From Sphagnum compactum (lineage: Eukaryota; Bryophyta; Sphagnopsida; Sphagnales), in NCBI GenBank assembly GCA_965153455.1, contig OZ234497.1, positions 1,364,001 through 1,428,000 of the forward strand: a stretch of 64,000 nt of DNA, in the 5' to 3' direction. The notes under the pieces are model-generated. The model was given only the letters and a program-made list of their open reading frames with translations. It had not been told where the DNA came from and did no database searches. Both the position numbers and the translations under genes were made by a program. Position 1 is the stretch's first letter; every line of letters begins with the position of its first letter. This document shows positions 46,701 to 57,314 of this stretch, piece by piece.

Positions 46701-47779
46701 ACAATGATGACAATTTGCAATTCAAATGGTGAGATCACTTTCAATATAAATTGAGAATTTCAATCAAAAAATGATGGGTTAGATTGTTTTAGAATCTATG
46801 TACATGAGATTAAATGCAAATAAAAGAAATTGTACAATTTTTTTTTAATTTAATTATATTTGCACCCTCCATCATTTGATCGAAGGTGCAGGATGTTTTA
46901 TCTCAAAGTTTTTTCATTGCAATACCTAAAAACAATTAATGTTTATAAGAGTTATTTTTGAATGAGTGATTTTATGTTTTGCAATACATGCATTATGTGT
47001 TTTGAACTTTTTGTGTAAGGTTTTAAGGTTAGGATTGTTTATTAATGGGAGGGGCCCCAGGGGGAGGCTTAGGGGGTTGAGGAGAGTGGGTGGGGGGTTT
47101 GCAAACCGGGAGGGTAACTAAAGGAACGCAGTTGTAGATTTACCCTAGGAAGGCACATGCCTCCTTTGTCTTGGCCTTCATGCCTGAAGCAGACGTCTAA
47201 GGACAAAAAGAGGGGCGCCTAATGGACAAACTGTCGACCACTATGCTGTTTTGCAAGCCGCTTGGCCAGGCGGTAGGCTTCAAAAAAATGCCCAGCCTCC
47301 CCCTTGCCTTATATGGCCATCCCACTTCTGTGCAATTCAGACTCTGCATCCGGTAACACAACTACCACGACGTTGTGCTTAAAAGCCTGCACCTTCGCGT
47401 GGGCAGTAAACATGGGGTGTGTGGCGATGGTAGTCACCATCAAACACTTGGTAGCGATGAGAAAGTGAGTGCCCTCACTAAGCACGCCACAACCCTGGTG
47501 TCAGCACAGCTAAGGTCGTAGCACCTCCTCAACTGCATGGCAAAGAATAGTGCAGCCCAACCAATAATGCTCTTCAACAAAGCTAGATTTCAACCTAAGG
47601 AAAGGGGCAAAGCGGTTGCTCACCACTAAGCAAAAAGCTTCACATCGCTAGGGGTCATGCAATAACTAGGTGTTATAACAGCATTTTGCCTTAAGATGCA
47701 CACGAGGGGTAGCGCAGAGGCGTAAGCACAAGCAGTCGCCCAGAAGCATGTGTGAGGTGCTATGAAAGGAGTAGGATGG
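46701..47779. other. intergenic DNA, probably with further LINE remains
   Basis: AT-rich up to about 47040, then GC-richer. On the minus strand, short phrases such as KHNVVVVLPDAESELHRSG (about 47320-47380) look coding-like and could be a continuation of the LINE fragment next door. They are broken by stops and no reverse-transcriptase motif was found. Confidence 0.4.
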
Positions 47780-48510
47780 GTAGGCCCTGTCTTACCTGAT
47801 GTTATTATTGTGGTGCTGCAACACCATAATGTGGTCAATTGTGGTGATGCGAGCTGTGACATTCTGGTGAGTGAAGGTTGCCTTCCAACAGGTTGGTTGG
47901 GCAAAGTAGGAAGCCACCACGGAGAGGTGATGGGACAAGGAGAAGGAGAGCAATTGCAAGTCATTATTTGTGAGGGGCCCGCAATCAAGGGGGGGTTGAA
48001 GCCACCTAACACACCATCCCACCCGTAAGCACTGGATCCCACTTCAACATTGAAGTCCCTTAGGCAAAGCATTAAGTCACGAGTAGGAATGGCAACAACC
48101 ACAGAGGAAAAGGCTTCACAGAAGGTGTCCTTATGTCGATCCCCACTACAATATGTGGGAACATAGCACACCACAACCCAAAGCTTAAGGCCCTTCTCTA
48201 GCTACAACTGAACCCACATAAGGTGGGGGGACATTACCAGCCAAGATGGCAGGCTACCAACAATGCTAGGGGATAGCGCAAGTGCCATGCCTTTCCATGC
48301 CAAATCCCAGTGGCCAAAGTAGAAGAAGGAGTAGCCCTTGGCCTTAAGCTCACCAGAGCCCAGCCAATGGTGCTCCTAGATGCCACAGAAGCCAGATCGA
48401 CCGGCAACAACACCTCACGCAAAAGTTGACCCATGTTGTGCTCCATCAACGTAGGCTCCCCCGGAGGCTAGAGAGAGAGGTAACATTGTAGGTGACAAAG
48501 CGCATGTGAG
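47780..48510 (-). pseudogene. LINE (non-LTR retrotransposon) endonuclease fragment
   Basis: Minus-strand frames, pieced over three frame changes, follow an APE-type endonuclease domain in order: FVTYNVTSLSS, EHHWLGSGELKAKGYSFFYF, WKGMALALSPSIVGSLPSW, VVCYVPTYCSGDRHKDTFCE, DLMLCLRDFNVEVGS, NDLQLLSFSLSHHLSVVASY and finally KATFTHQ and TTIDHIMVLQHH. The GDFN motif reads RDFN. In this family the domain nicks target DNA for insertion. Stops and frameshifts show the copy is dead, and no reverse transcriptase was seen downstream. The sequence to about 47130 may belong to the same element. Confidence 0.75.
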
Positions 48511-48639
48511 CATGTAAGCAGTGTAAGCAATGCAAGGGTAAAGTTGGGGAGGAAGTGAGTTTGATTTGAGATAGCCGAACTGGGTGGGAAGCACTCCTCA
48601 TCACAATGCAAAATTTAAGGCCAGATACTCCGAGTGCAC

Positions 48640-49690
48640 AAGCCAGGCATCAAACAAAAAAGGTGGATAATTAATTTTGAAAACATGAATTTCATGATGT
48701 ATTAGCGGGGAATCAAATATTTCAAAAATATTTTTATGTTTCATGGTTAATGAATTATCATAATATGATATGGGTATTACATATAAACAAAAATGGGTTA
48801 GGAAATATTGAACTTTAACAACTATGGAACATATGCAAACAAAAGAGATTCAAATGTATGTTATAGATTTAAACAAGTGATAAAATAAAAAAACCAATAC
48901 AATGAATAAAGTCTAAAGTATAAAGCTTAAACCTTGATATATATGAATCAAATTCCTAAACATTAAATCACAAGGCATAACCCTAAAATCCAAATGATAT
49001 TGTTCCATAAGGCCTATTACAACCCTAACTATATGAACCATAACAAAAAAAAATCCTAGTCATATATGCCTTAAACCCAAAAAATTATACAAAGTATACA
49101 AATTATATAATGCAAAAAAAAACATTTTTAAATACATAGGAAAAAAATTTCAAACCAAAATTTAAAACTTTTAAATTACAAAGATCTACTCACCGAAAAA
49201 AAACCTTAATCTTCAAAAATAATCAAATAAATTTTGTAAAAAACCAAAAGAAAAGATATGTTTCTTACCTTTGTGTGATCTCTCTAAACTAATTTTTTTC
49301 ACTTTCTTTGAAAAATATATAAAATGAAATTGTATAACTTCACATATGTCTAAACCCTAAAACTTTCCCCCCAAATATAACCTAGTTTAGGTTAATTATT
49401 ATAAATTTGTGGAAAACTTACTAATTAATTTATGTGTCCCAACCTTAAACCTAAACCATAATCCAATAATACATATTTATAATAATTACATGAAAAGATG
49501 TATTATAATGTCCATTCCATAAATAAATTAAGTAAACAAAATTTAGTAAAATATGCATTAACTAAACCAAAATGGCTACAATTATGACATTGTTTCCATT
49601 ATAAATTGTTTGTAATAACTACTTATGGGGACCTATTTTCATCATCCATGAATTAAAATGAACCTTAATAAATTAATGGGTAGGATTGGG
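48640..49690. other. AT-rich intergenic DNA
   Basis: Very AT-rich with no recognisable gene or repeat structure. Confidence 0.6.
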
Positions 49691-50380
49691 GGGTAGGGGG
49701 GGTGGGAAAGTGAATAGGTGATTAGTTAAGTATTTTGCTATGTAAAAAACATAGGTAGGTAGGTGAACATAGTGATAGGTAGGAAGGTGGGTGCATAGGT
49801 AGGTAAGTAGGTATATAGGTTACTAGTTGGGTTAGTAAGCAAGTTAGTAAGTAAAAAGGAAGTTCAAGGAGCAAGGTAAATAGGTTGTTAGAGTAGTTAA
49901 GCATGTAGGTAGGCAAGTTAGTAGGTAGGAAAAAAGTTACACTAGCAAGGTAGCTAGGTAGATAGGCAAGTTGGTACGTAGGAAGAAAGTTATATTAGCA
50001 AGGTAGCTAAGTAGATAGGCAAGTTAGTACGTAGGAAGAAAATTACACTAGCAGTGTAGCTAGGTAGATAGGCAAGTTAATATGTAGGAAACAAATTACC
50101 TTATCCAGGTGACTAGGTTTGTAAGGTACTATGTCAATATGGTGGTTGTGTATATAGGGTTGGTAAATAATAATGTAATTAAGTCAATAGGGTGGTGGTT
50201 AGTACAATGGTTAGGTCAGTAAGGAAGTTAAGTTAGTAAAGTATGTAGTTAATAAGGTAGCTAGGTTAGTAAGGTAAGTAGTTAATATAATAATTAGGTG
50301 AGTAGAATAACTAGTTATTAAGGTAAATATGTCAATAAGGGATAATTAGTAAAGTACCAAGGTTGATACAATATTTATGA
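49691..50380. repeat. GTAGGTAG-type minisatellite region with 53-bp tandem repeat
   Basis: Dominated by TAGGTAGG-like strings. Inside, a regular 53-bp unit (AGGCAAGTTAGTAGGTAGGA and then TAGCTAGGTAGAT) repeats from 49911 to about 50100; the AGGCAAGTT core begins at 49911, 49964, 50017 and 50070. Downstream, looser TTAGTAAGGTA repeats continue to about 50340. Confidence 0.85.
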
Positions 50381-50593
50381 GGGTAAGAAGCTGAACAGGG
50401 TAGCTATGTGTGAAATCAGGTCTAGGGGAAAAACAACCAAAAACAAACCCTAAAAAAATAAAAATACAATTATCAACAACAAAAAGAAATGGATTGTGAT
50501 GAACCCCATCTAATGTCGAATGAAAAAATGCAACCCATGTAGTAGACAGAATAGCCAACTAGTGCATTGGTGGATGTTGGTTCACTTTGGCCC
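50381..50593. mobile_element. end of the inverted-repeat element family (third locus)
   Basis: 50552-50593 (GCCAACTAGTGCATTGGTGG then TTGGTTCACTTTGGCCC) matches the right end of 19255-21130 (21091-21130). As there, a GGGTAGCTA patch and a minisatellite lie about 200 bp inside the end. The left end of this copy was not found. Confidence 0.5.
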
Positions 50594-53500
50594 TCTAGAA
50601 TTAGGGTCGATTAAAATCTAACCATCCTCTAGAGCTAGGGTTAATTGAAATCCAAACATCAACTATTGCTAGCCATGTTAAAGAGAATGTTCCACCACGC
50701 AAAAAGTTATGTTGAGCTATTGGATTTCTCACAAATGGAACCCATGCCATAGGTCCAACTACGCGTGCATGCCATACGGTGACATTTTGTCAAGGCTCCA
50801 ACAAGGTGGAAATTGCTAAACAAAAATTCCCCCCCCCACCATGTAACATGGAACTTCATGTGTGAATGTAAGGTTCAATTCGAGATCATGAAAGATGAAG
50901 TTAAAGTTCATTCTATGAAAGATGAAGCTTCCTAACGGTAATTACAGATAAAGCCATTTAGAACAATAGTCCTCGAAAGTAATATTAACAAATAAGCATA
51001 CCTATTCATTTTGCCTTGAACAACTCACTATCATCCATCTTGCCATTTTTGGGGAACCCATGCCAACGCTTGGAAAGTTTTGTATTAAAAATATGTGTGC
51101 AAGCAGTTGGAACTTTTTTTTGTGCATGCAACTTTCAAAGACAATGTAACAATTTGGGCTTGTTTGGACATGCTTTTATACCTTGTATTTAATTTTTGAC
51201 AATGTGACATGCATGAATATGTAGAAAGTGCATGGGGTCACATTCGTGATTATAGGTCAATCATTCAATATCACCATACATATAATAGTGTGGATGTAGT
51301 GTTCCCTGGACATTGGTTGATGATTTTTTTTTTGACAATTTTTTTCCCTTTTTCAACAAAAACTTGGGAAATTTTTAGGATTTTTTGAAATGTTAATGCA
51401 ATATCGATTAGATTTGATGTTTTGTCTATATTTGTCACCACCTTTTCGACCTCATGAATTTGAAAAGAAAACCATGGCAATGATCGATAATTTGTGAGGC
51501 AAAGACATTCGATTTTTTTAGTGCAATTTTGAGGAAAATATGGCCATGTTTTTTTTAATATGTTTATTGTCACTTTTTGACCTCACAAATGTTCCCCAAT
51601 ATAGAAAATTTGTGAGTCTTGCCTTTGATGTTTTGTTTGGTGCTATTTAATTTTGTCCACAAGTTTTATCATTACTTTGGCGAGGAATTGGGGAATTTTT
51701 GCTTGTTTATGAGATTTTAATGCAATTTCGACCATATTTATTTATTTTCCTTACATTTGTACCCAATTTTTTGACATCCCAAGTTTGAAAATAAAAAACC
51801 TTGCTACTATTGTTTCTGATTTTTCATTGCTATCTTAGTACAATTTTTTTTTAAAACAATTGTTGCCACTTTTTCAACCTCACAAAGGTTCCCAAAAAAT
51901 ATAATTCTTGACTCTCTAACTTTTCTTTGTGGGCAAGGCCTTTTGTCAATTTGGTGACAAATTTTTTCGTTTAAAAAAAATAGAATTTTTCTTTAAGCTT
52001 TGAAGAATTTAATGCAAATTTGACCAATTTTTATTTTATTTTAATGTTAATTGTTAACTTGTCAACCTCAAAAATTTGGAGACACGAAACCTTGTTACAA
52101 TTGTGTTGTAGCCCAAGTGGGGATGATCCACATGAAAACTTAAGGCTACTTTAGATGAAGGTCCAAGGTCCAATGAAATAAAGCAATCCTATTGGATGAG
52201 AGCCATAAATTGGACTCATAGCCTTTAGGCAAGGGTCTAAGACCAAACAATGGCAAATCGAGGCTACACCTACATAACACCATTTTGAAGGGAAAATCCA
52301 TTGATTTAAACTAACGATGTACGAACGTCGCAACCCTAGCCTTGGGCTCGCGACCAAGGCAAGGGCTTGTGAAGGTGCGGGCCATGTCATGCTCTCGAGA
52401 ATGTAAAAGAGTGTGAGGGAATGGACCCTCACACTCCCAAAGGAGTCCCACCTTGGGAGTTGGAATCATGGTGGAGTCCCGAATTTTCAAAGGGCGATTG
52501 CAGGGGGTCAAAACTTATTAGATGGAAAAATTCCTTATATCATTTGAAAGATCTTAGAATTTAGATGTCTTAAATGGGCTCGCATGACCCATTTGGGCAT
52601 GTGAAACACAAGTTATGGCCAAAATAAAGGCCGGGAGCTGAATTGGCAATTTGACTCCTGACCACTAAAAGTCAAAAATCGAGCCAATTTCCTTGCGTGA
52701 AGGTGGCATGAGACATACCATTGGAAAGCTCTCAATGACGGCTACAACTTTTCTTTAAACCTCATCTCAATCAAAGGTTTGCACGCAAAGTTATGGCTTC
52801 CCAAAGTCGTTGGAGTTTCAACTTTGGCAATTTCGAGACTCCCATTTGGGAGTCCCAAGACAAAATGCCATTTGGATGTGGGCCTCATGGAGAGGCACAA
52901 AGTATACCATAAAGGGGAAGGTGGTGGTTTCCCCCAAGTTTGGACCGTGGTGAGTTTTGTGAATCTGAGTTTGCCTGTGGTTCATCCTAGCACGAAAAGG
53001 GCTCAAATTGTGCATTAACCAACTTGTTATTTGGTTTTGTGCAGGTTTGTGTGAGTGATTAAGTTCTTGTCATTTTTCATAATCCCATATTGGAGCTTTA
53101 GCACGCCCTTCTACCCCCAAAGTGTTGCGAGCTAAGGAGCGTGTTCCAACTCTTGACTTTTCCGTTGTTTGCACCTTAGACTCGCATTTGAGTCCAAAAA
53201 GGAGGTTGGGAGCGCGTCAACAAATATATCTTTTGCCCAAATATACCTATTAGGTATGGGTAGGATATCTTTCACCTTAACCTCTTTTCTTAAAACTAAT
53301 GTACCTTAATGAGGTGGATACTTGGATAATATATATAGGTGAAAAAAAAAATCCTATTGATATCATTGCATATATGTAAAATATACCCATACAATTTTTT
53401 AAAAAAATTAAAAAATAAAATTCCATTGTACTTGAAATTATCCTAATGGTTTCAAAGTGTGAACATTTTTAATTTTTATTAAATAAATTAAAATACATAC

Positions 53501-54520
53501 CGATTTTCTTACCCCATCCTTGGGTATATGATGGGTATTACTTAAACCTTATTGATTTGCCAAAAATTATAATGTTTCATACCCATAACTTAAATTGATG
53601 AAAAACATGCATATGTTAAATAAATTTTAACATACATGTTATATATATATAAAGATGTTTATGATATGCACATTTGAAAATAAAGTTTATTTCAAAAAAT
53701 TCAATTTTTTATAAAAATTAGGTTAATAGTTTTTTGTAAATTTTTTATGTTTACGTTTTTAAAATATATCATATATTGAATCCTTATAAAACATTTAGTC
53801 TATAATTTTAAACTTCAAAAATTCATTATTTTAATATTTAGTGTATATATGTTGTTATCATATGTATATATTCAAATTGAAAATATTAATTCAATAAAAA
53901 ATTGACATATTGATAATTTTATAATATGTTAATGACACGTTAATGCATGACACTTTGAAAAAATAATTACAATGTGATACAAAAACTGATCCGTTTTATC
54001 TTGCAACAACCTAAAGGTTATAATTTTTTCAAATTATTTGTGTGAATATAATTCATGGTAACAACAAATCCCCAACTTATCTAAAGTTTTAAATTTTTTT
54101 TGAAGGAAATTGAAGTAGCATAGTTCTTCCATGAAGACCCATTGAGAGTCCAAAGGTGCATGTTAATAACAGCTACTATAAGCATACTTGTTTATGAATC
54201 AGAACTTGAGTTTGTTGGGCCATGCCTTTAGGCAAGGACTATGCATTCACCTGGTCTATAACACCAAGTCTATATTCAGTTGGTTAATGCTAGAATTACA
54301 TTGCACCTTATGGACAAAAAATTAAATGGTTTTCAAGGACTCAAACCGTACAGAAAATAATTCCTAAGTTAGAACTAGCTTAAAATATTATATACTTTGG
54401 ACTTAAGGGAGAGGCAAATGATTTGATATTCCACTTGTTTCAAATATTTAATTCATTGTTATTCATTTCATGTTATAAGTTCATTCTTGTTCTTTTTTAG
54501 TTCAATTGCATTTTATCTTA
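50594..54520. other. intergenic DNA with an unclassified repeat-like block
   Basis: No gene recognised. 52100-53220 is GC-richer than its flanks and reads like the untranslated part of an LTR-type element (phrases such as CAAAGTTATGGC and ATTGGAAAGCTCTCAATGAC). No terminal repeats, primer site or protein domain were found, so it is not classified. 53280-54520 is very AT-rich. Confidence 0.45.
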
Positions 54521-54550
54521 TTAGTGGTAACCCGTGCCTGCAAGGCACGG
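54521..54550 (-). other. Helitron 3' terminus: hairpin plus CTAA
   Basis: On the minus strand the order is CCGTGCC, loop TTGCA, GGCACGG (perfect 7-bp stem, 54550-54532), then GTTACCA and CTAA ending at 54521. The next base is T in the flank. This is the standard Helitron termination signal for rolling-circle transfer. Confidence 0.9.
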
Positions 54551-54820
54551 CATGGCACTGATGCAGTGCAACAGTGATGACAGTTGGCGATGTTTCACTT
54601 GATGATCACATTCATTCCTGATACGTTTGCATCTGAGGTTGCAGGTACAAGCATGAGTCGTTGGGATGAGCCTGCATGGTCACTTTATATATAAAAGCCC
54701 CATTTTAATCTAATGCAATCTAATCCAACCCATCCCCTTGGACGAAACCAAAGCCCAAGCCTTGAAAAAAAACTAGGAGTCCAAAGGAGACCCCAAAGAA
54801 CCCCATACCCACAAGAAGAA

Positions 54821-56521
54821 TCATTGCAGCACCTCGCGGTAGACCAGATTACTAGTGTAAACGCCAGCAGGGGCCCCATTCAAAGCCGCCCTGCTGCCAC
54901 CCCAGACCAGCACCCGGACGCCCCGCCGTGAGCCGCACCGAGAGAAAGCCACGTAAAGCTGCCCGTGGCAAAAAATAGGCTTGGGCAGGTACACCCCCAC
55001 TGTCTATAGTGTCTGCCCCTGGGCCTTGTTGATAGTCATGGCAAATGCGGGCCGCAACGATAATTGCCACCGGCGGAGAGTAAAAGGCATCCTCTCCGTG
55101 TCAGAGGGAATGATGTTGAGGCGGGGAATGAAAACGCGCCTGCCCTTGTCCGGTCCTGTGGCAATCTCAGCATCAATTATGTGCTGCATCAGCTTGACCA
55201 CAATAAACCGAATGCCATTTGCAAGGCCGCCTGACATATTCCGCAGCAAAATCACCGGGCAGCCTTCCTGCAGGGTCAAAGTGTGGGGTGGCACCCCTGA
55301 CATGCTGAGGGAGTTTAGAAACTCGGTGGGGTAAACCCCTCTTTGTTCGCCTTGCACAACAGAATCAGCGCTGTGGTATGTGCGGCGTTGTGCTGGTGTG
55401 CCGTCATGTGTGGTGAGGTCAAACCGATTCATGATGGCGGTGTTGATGCTGTCAACGTCCTTGTTCAGAGGAGTTAAAATGGCCCTCTGAATGATGTGCT
55501 CATTGCGTGACTGCGAGTCTGTGAAGCGGCCAAGGTCGTCGTAAACTTCATCCACCAGGTTATCAATGGTGTCACCCTGGCAGCACATGTCTTCTGGGAT
55601 CAAAATAGCCTCCTCCCCAACCTCAGGAAAGACTTGCTCTGTGCCCTCCCCAATGCGCTGCAAGTAGTCTGCCCAAGCTTGCTGTTGTTGGGCATCGGCC
55701 GCGGCGTTGGCTCCGCCCTGTGCCAAAAGCTTTTGAACACGCATGTTTTCATGCAGCTGACACACTTTAACATGGTGCCAAAGGACTATGGACCTCTTGA
55801 GACTAGCATCCACAATCTAGCCTCTCTTGCACCGGGGAACCACAGGCAATATCTGCCTAAAATCACCTCCCATGACAACAACCTTGCCCCCAAAAAGCAT
55901 GTCCTTTAAGGCAGGGTCAACAACACCCATAACATGCTGGAGCATGCGGTTCACAGCCTCAAACACATGCTTGTGGGCCATGGGTGCCTCATCCCACACA
56001 ATGAGGCATGCAGCCCGAATCAAGGCCGCTTGTGGACTGTTCAGAAGAACATAGCAAGCAGAGGAGCCACAAAAGCCTGTTACGAGAATTTTGAAACGTG
56101 AGTGAGCTATGCAGCCGCCCTCCAAAAGCAGGGTTGCAATGCTAGAAGATGCCATCGACAACGCTATATCACTAGTAGAGCGCACCCTGCTGAGTAGGCA
56201 CCCGTAGAGGAAAGTCTTGCCAACCCCTCCTAGCCCATCAACAAAAAAGGTTTTGTCCAACGGCCTGGGGTCATGGACCGCGTCAATGACATTGTCGTAA
56301 ATGGAGCGCTGGTGCTGATTTAGCAAAGGCACATCCCGAGCAAGCTATTGAGCTTGCCGCGTCACATTGTACTTGGACCGCTCCTCGGATACAGCGACGT
56401 CCCCCGGGGCAGCCAGCTGTGCAGGGATAGGCAGCTCAAAATCCTCTAGGGTTTTCCCCCCTTGGGCCTGCAGCAGCTGCTCCATTTCCCAAAATCCCTA
56501 GTCAAGGATGGCCTGGTCCAG
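54821..56521 (-). pseudogene. Helitron Pif1-type helicase domain, broken by four stops
   Basis: Superfamily 1B DNA helicase of the RepHel protein. Order: EMEQLLQAQGGKTLEDFELP, LLNQHQRSIYDNVIDAV, Walker A GLGGVGKT (about 56236-56213), GGCIAHSRFKI, Walker B WDEAPM, GGDFRQILPVV, ILTPLNKDVDSINTAIMNRF, GCPVILLRNM, TINKAQGQTL, and after a stop LYVAFSRCGSRRGVRVLVW, ending LVYREVLQ. All motifs are present. TAG stops at 56498, 56345, 55817 (in RG*IVDASL, where the family usually has Gln) and 55004 interrupt one continuous frame, so decay has been by point mutation only here. Confidence 0.9.
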
Positions 56522-56930
56522 CTACCGGTTGGGCGTTACCTACGCAACGCAATCGGGGGCGGGGGGGGGGGGGGTATAATCCAGAAGGGCACAATTATTC
56601 ATGCTTACAGCTGGCAAGGAAATCTAGTCCGTAATAGGATCCAGCAGCTCGTTGGGCACCACTTGGAGGAGCTTGGCCTTAGGTTCAGCAGACGCAATCC
56701 AATGGGATTTGTAGCACCAATATGTGGTAAGATTCATTAAATGAAATGTGCGGAATGATGCTGAGGGATCAGCTTTTTGGTACATTGAATCCAATAATCG
56801 GCCATTCAATAGAGAAGTTTCCAAGCAGTAGTTCAAAGAAGACAGCAGAGCACAACTTATACCATCACAACCCAACGAAAGGGAGGCTTGCAATATACAC
56901 TTCTTTTGTGGAGGCCTTTTGGCCACTCAC
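56522..56930 (-). other. intron between Rep linker and helicase
   Basis: Donor CAG|GTGAGTGG at 56930 and acceptor CCGGTAG ending at 56522, preceded by a C-rich tract. The joined product reads FLHQACQ-LDQAILD, phase 0, and changes to the frame used by the helicase. The frame also runs on past the donor as KASTKEVYIASLPFVGL before a stop, as unspliced read-through would. A poly-G/C run lies inside at 56559-56575. Confidence 0.75.
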
Positions 56931-57311
56931 CTGGCATGCTTGGTGCAGGAAATCCTCCATAAGGGCTCCCTTATGCCTGTCCCACAACCGCCTAGGATTG
57001 GTGACGTTGTTGAAAATCAGCAGGCTGGCAAAAAGCTGCCGCAAGCTTCTGGGCAGTTGCACGCTAGCAGCTTCTGAAAGGCACTGGTCCCATTCAGCAT
57101 CATCTTGCAGCAAGCCACGTGCAAGGCAGGCAGCTTTAAAAGTGGGGTGCACAACTGTGGTAGGCATGTGGGGCCGGTGGGTAGTTCTGAGGTCCTCAAA
57201 GCATGTGGCCCCTGGAACGTGGGTAAGTAAAACTCGTAGATAATAACTCTCGCCCTCTGAGGGTTGCACAAAGTACATGCGCCCCACAGTTTCCAATGTG
57301 ACATGATTGTT
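56931..57311 (-). pseudogene. Helitron linker between Rep and helicase
   Basis: After the TGA at 57312 the frame continues with TVGRMYFVQPSEGESYYLRV and LLTHVPGATCFEDLRT, ending FLHQACQ at 56931. This is the conserved block that joins Rep and helicase in plant Helitrons. It ends CAG before GTGAGT, a strong splice donor. Confidence 0.85.
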
Positions 57312-57314
57312 TCA

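Noticed and set aside
52100-53220. LTR retrotransposon
   Set aside because: Composition and phrases are suggestive, but no terminal repeats, primer-binding site or gag/pol motif could be found.
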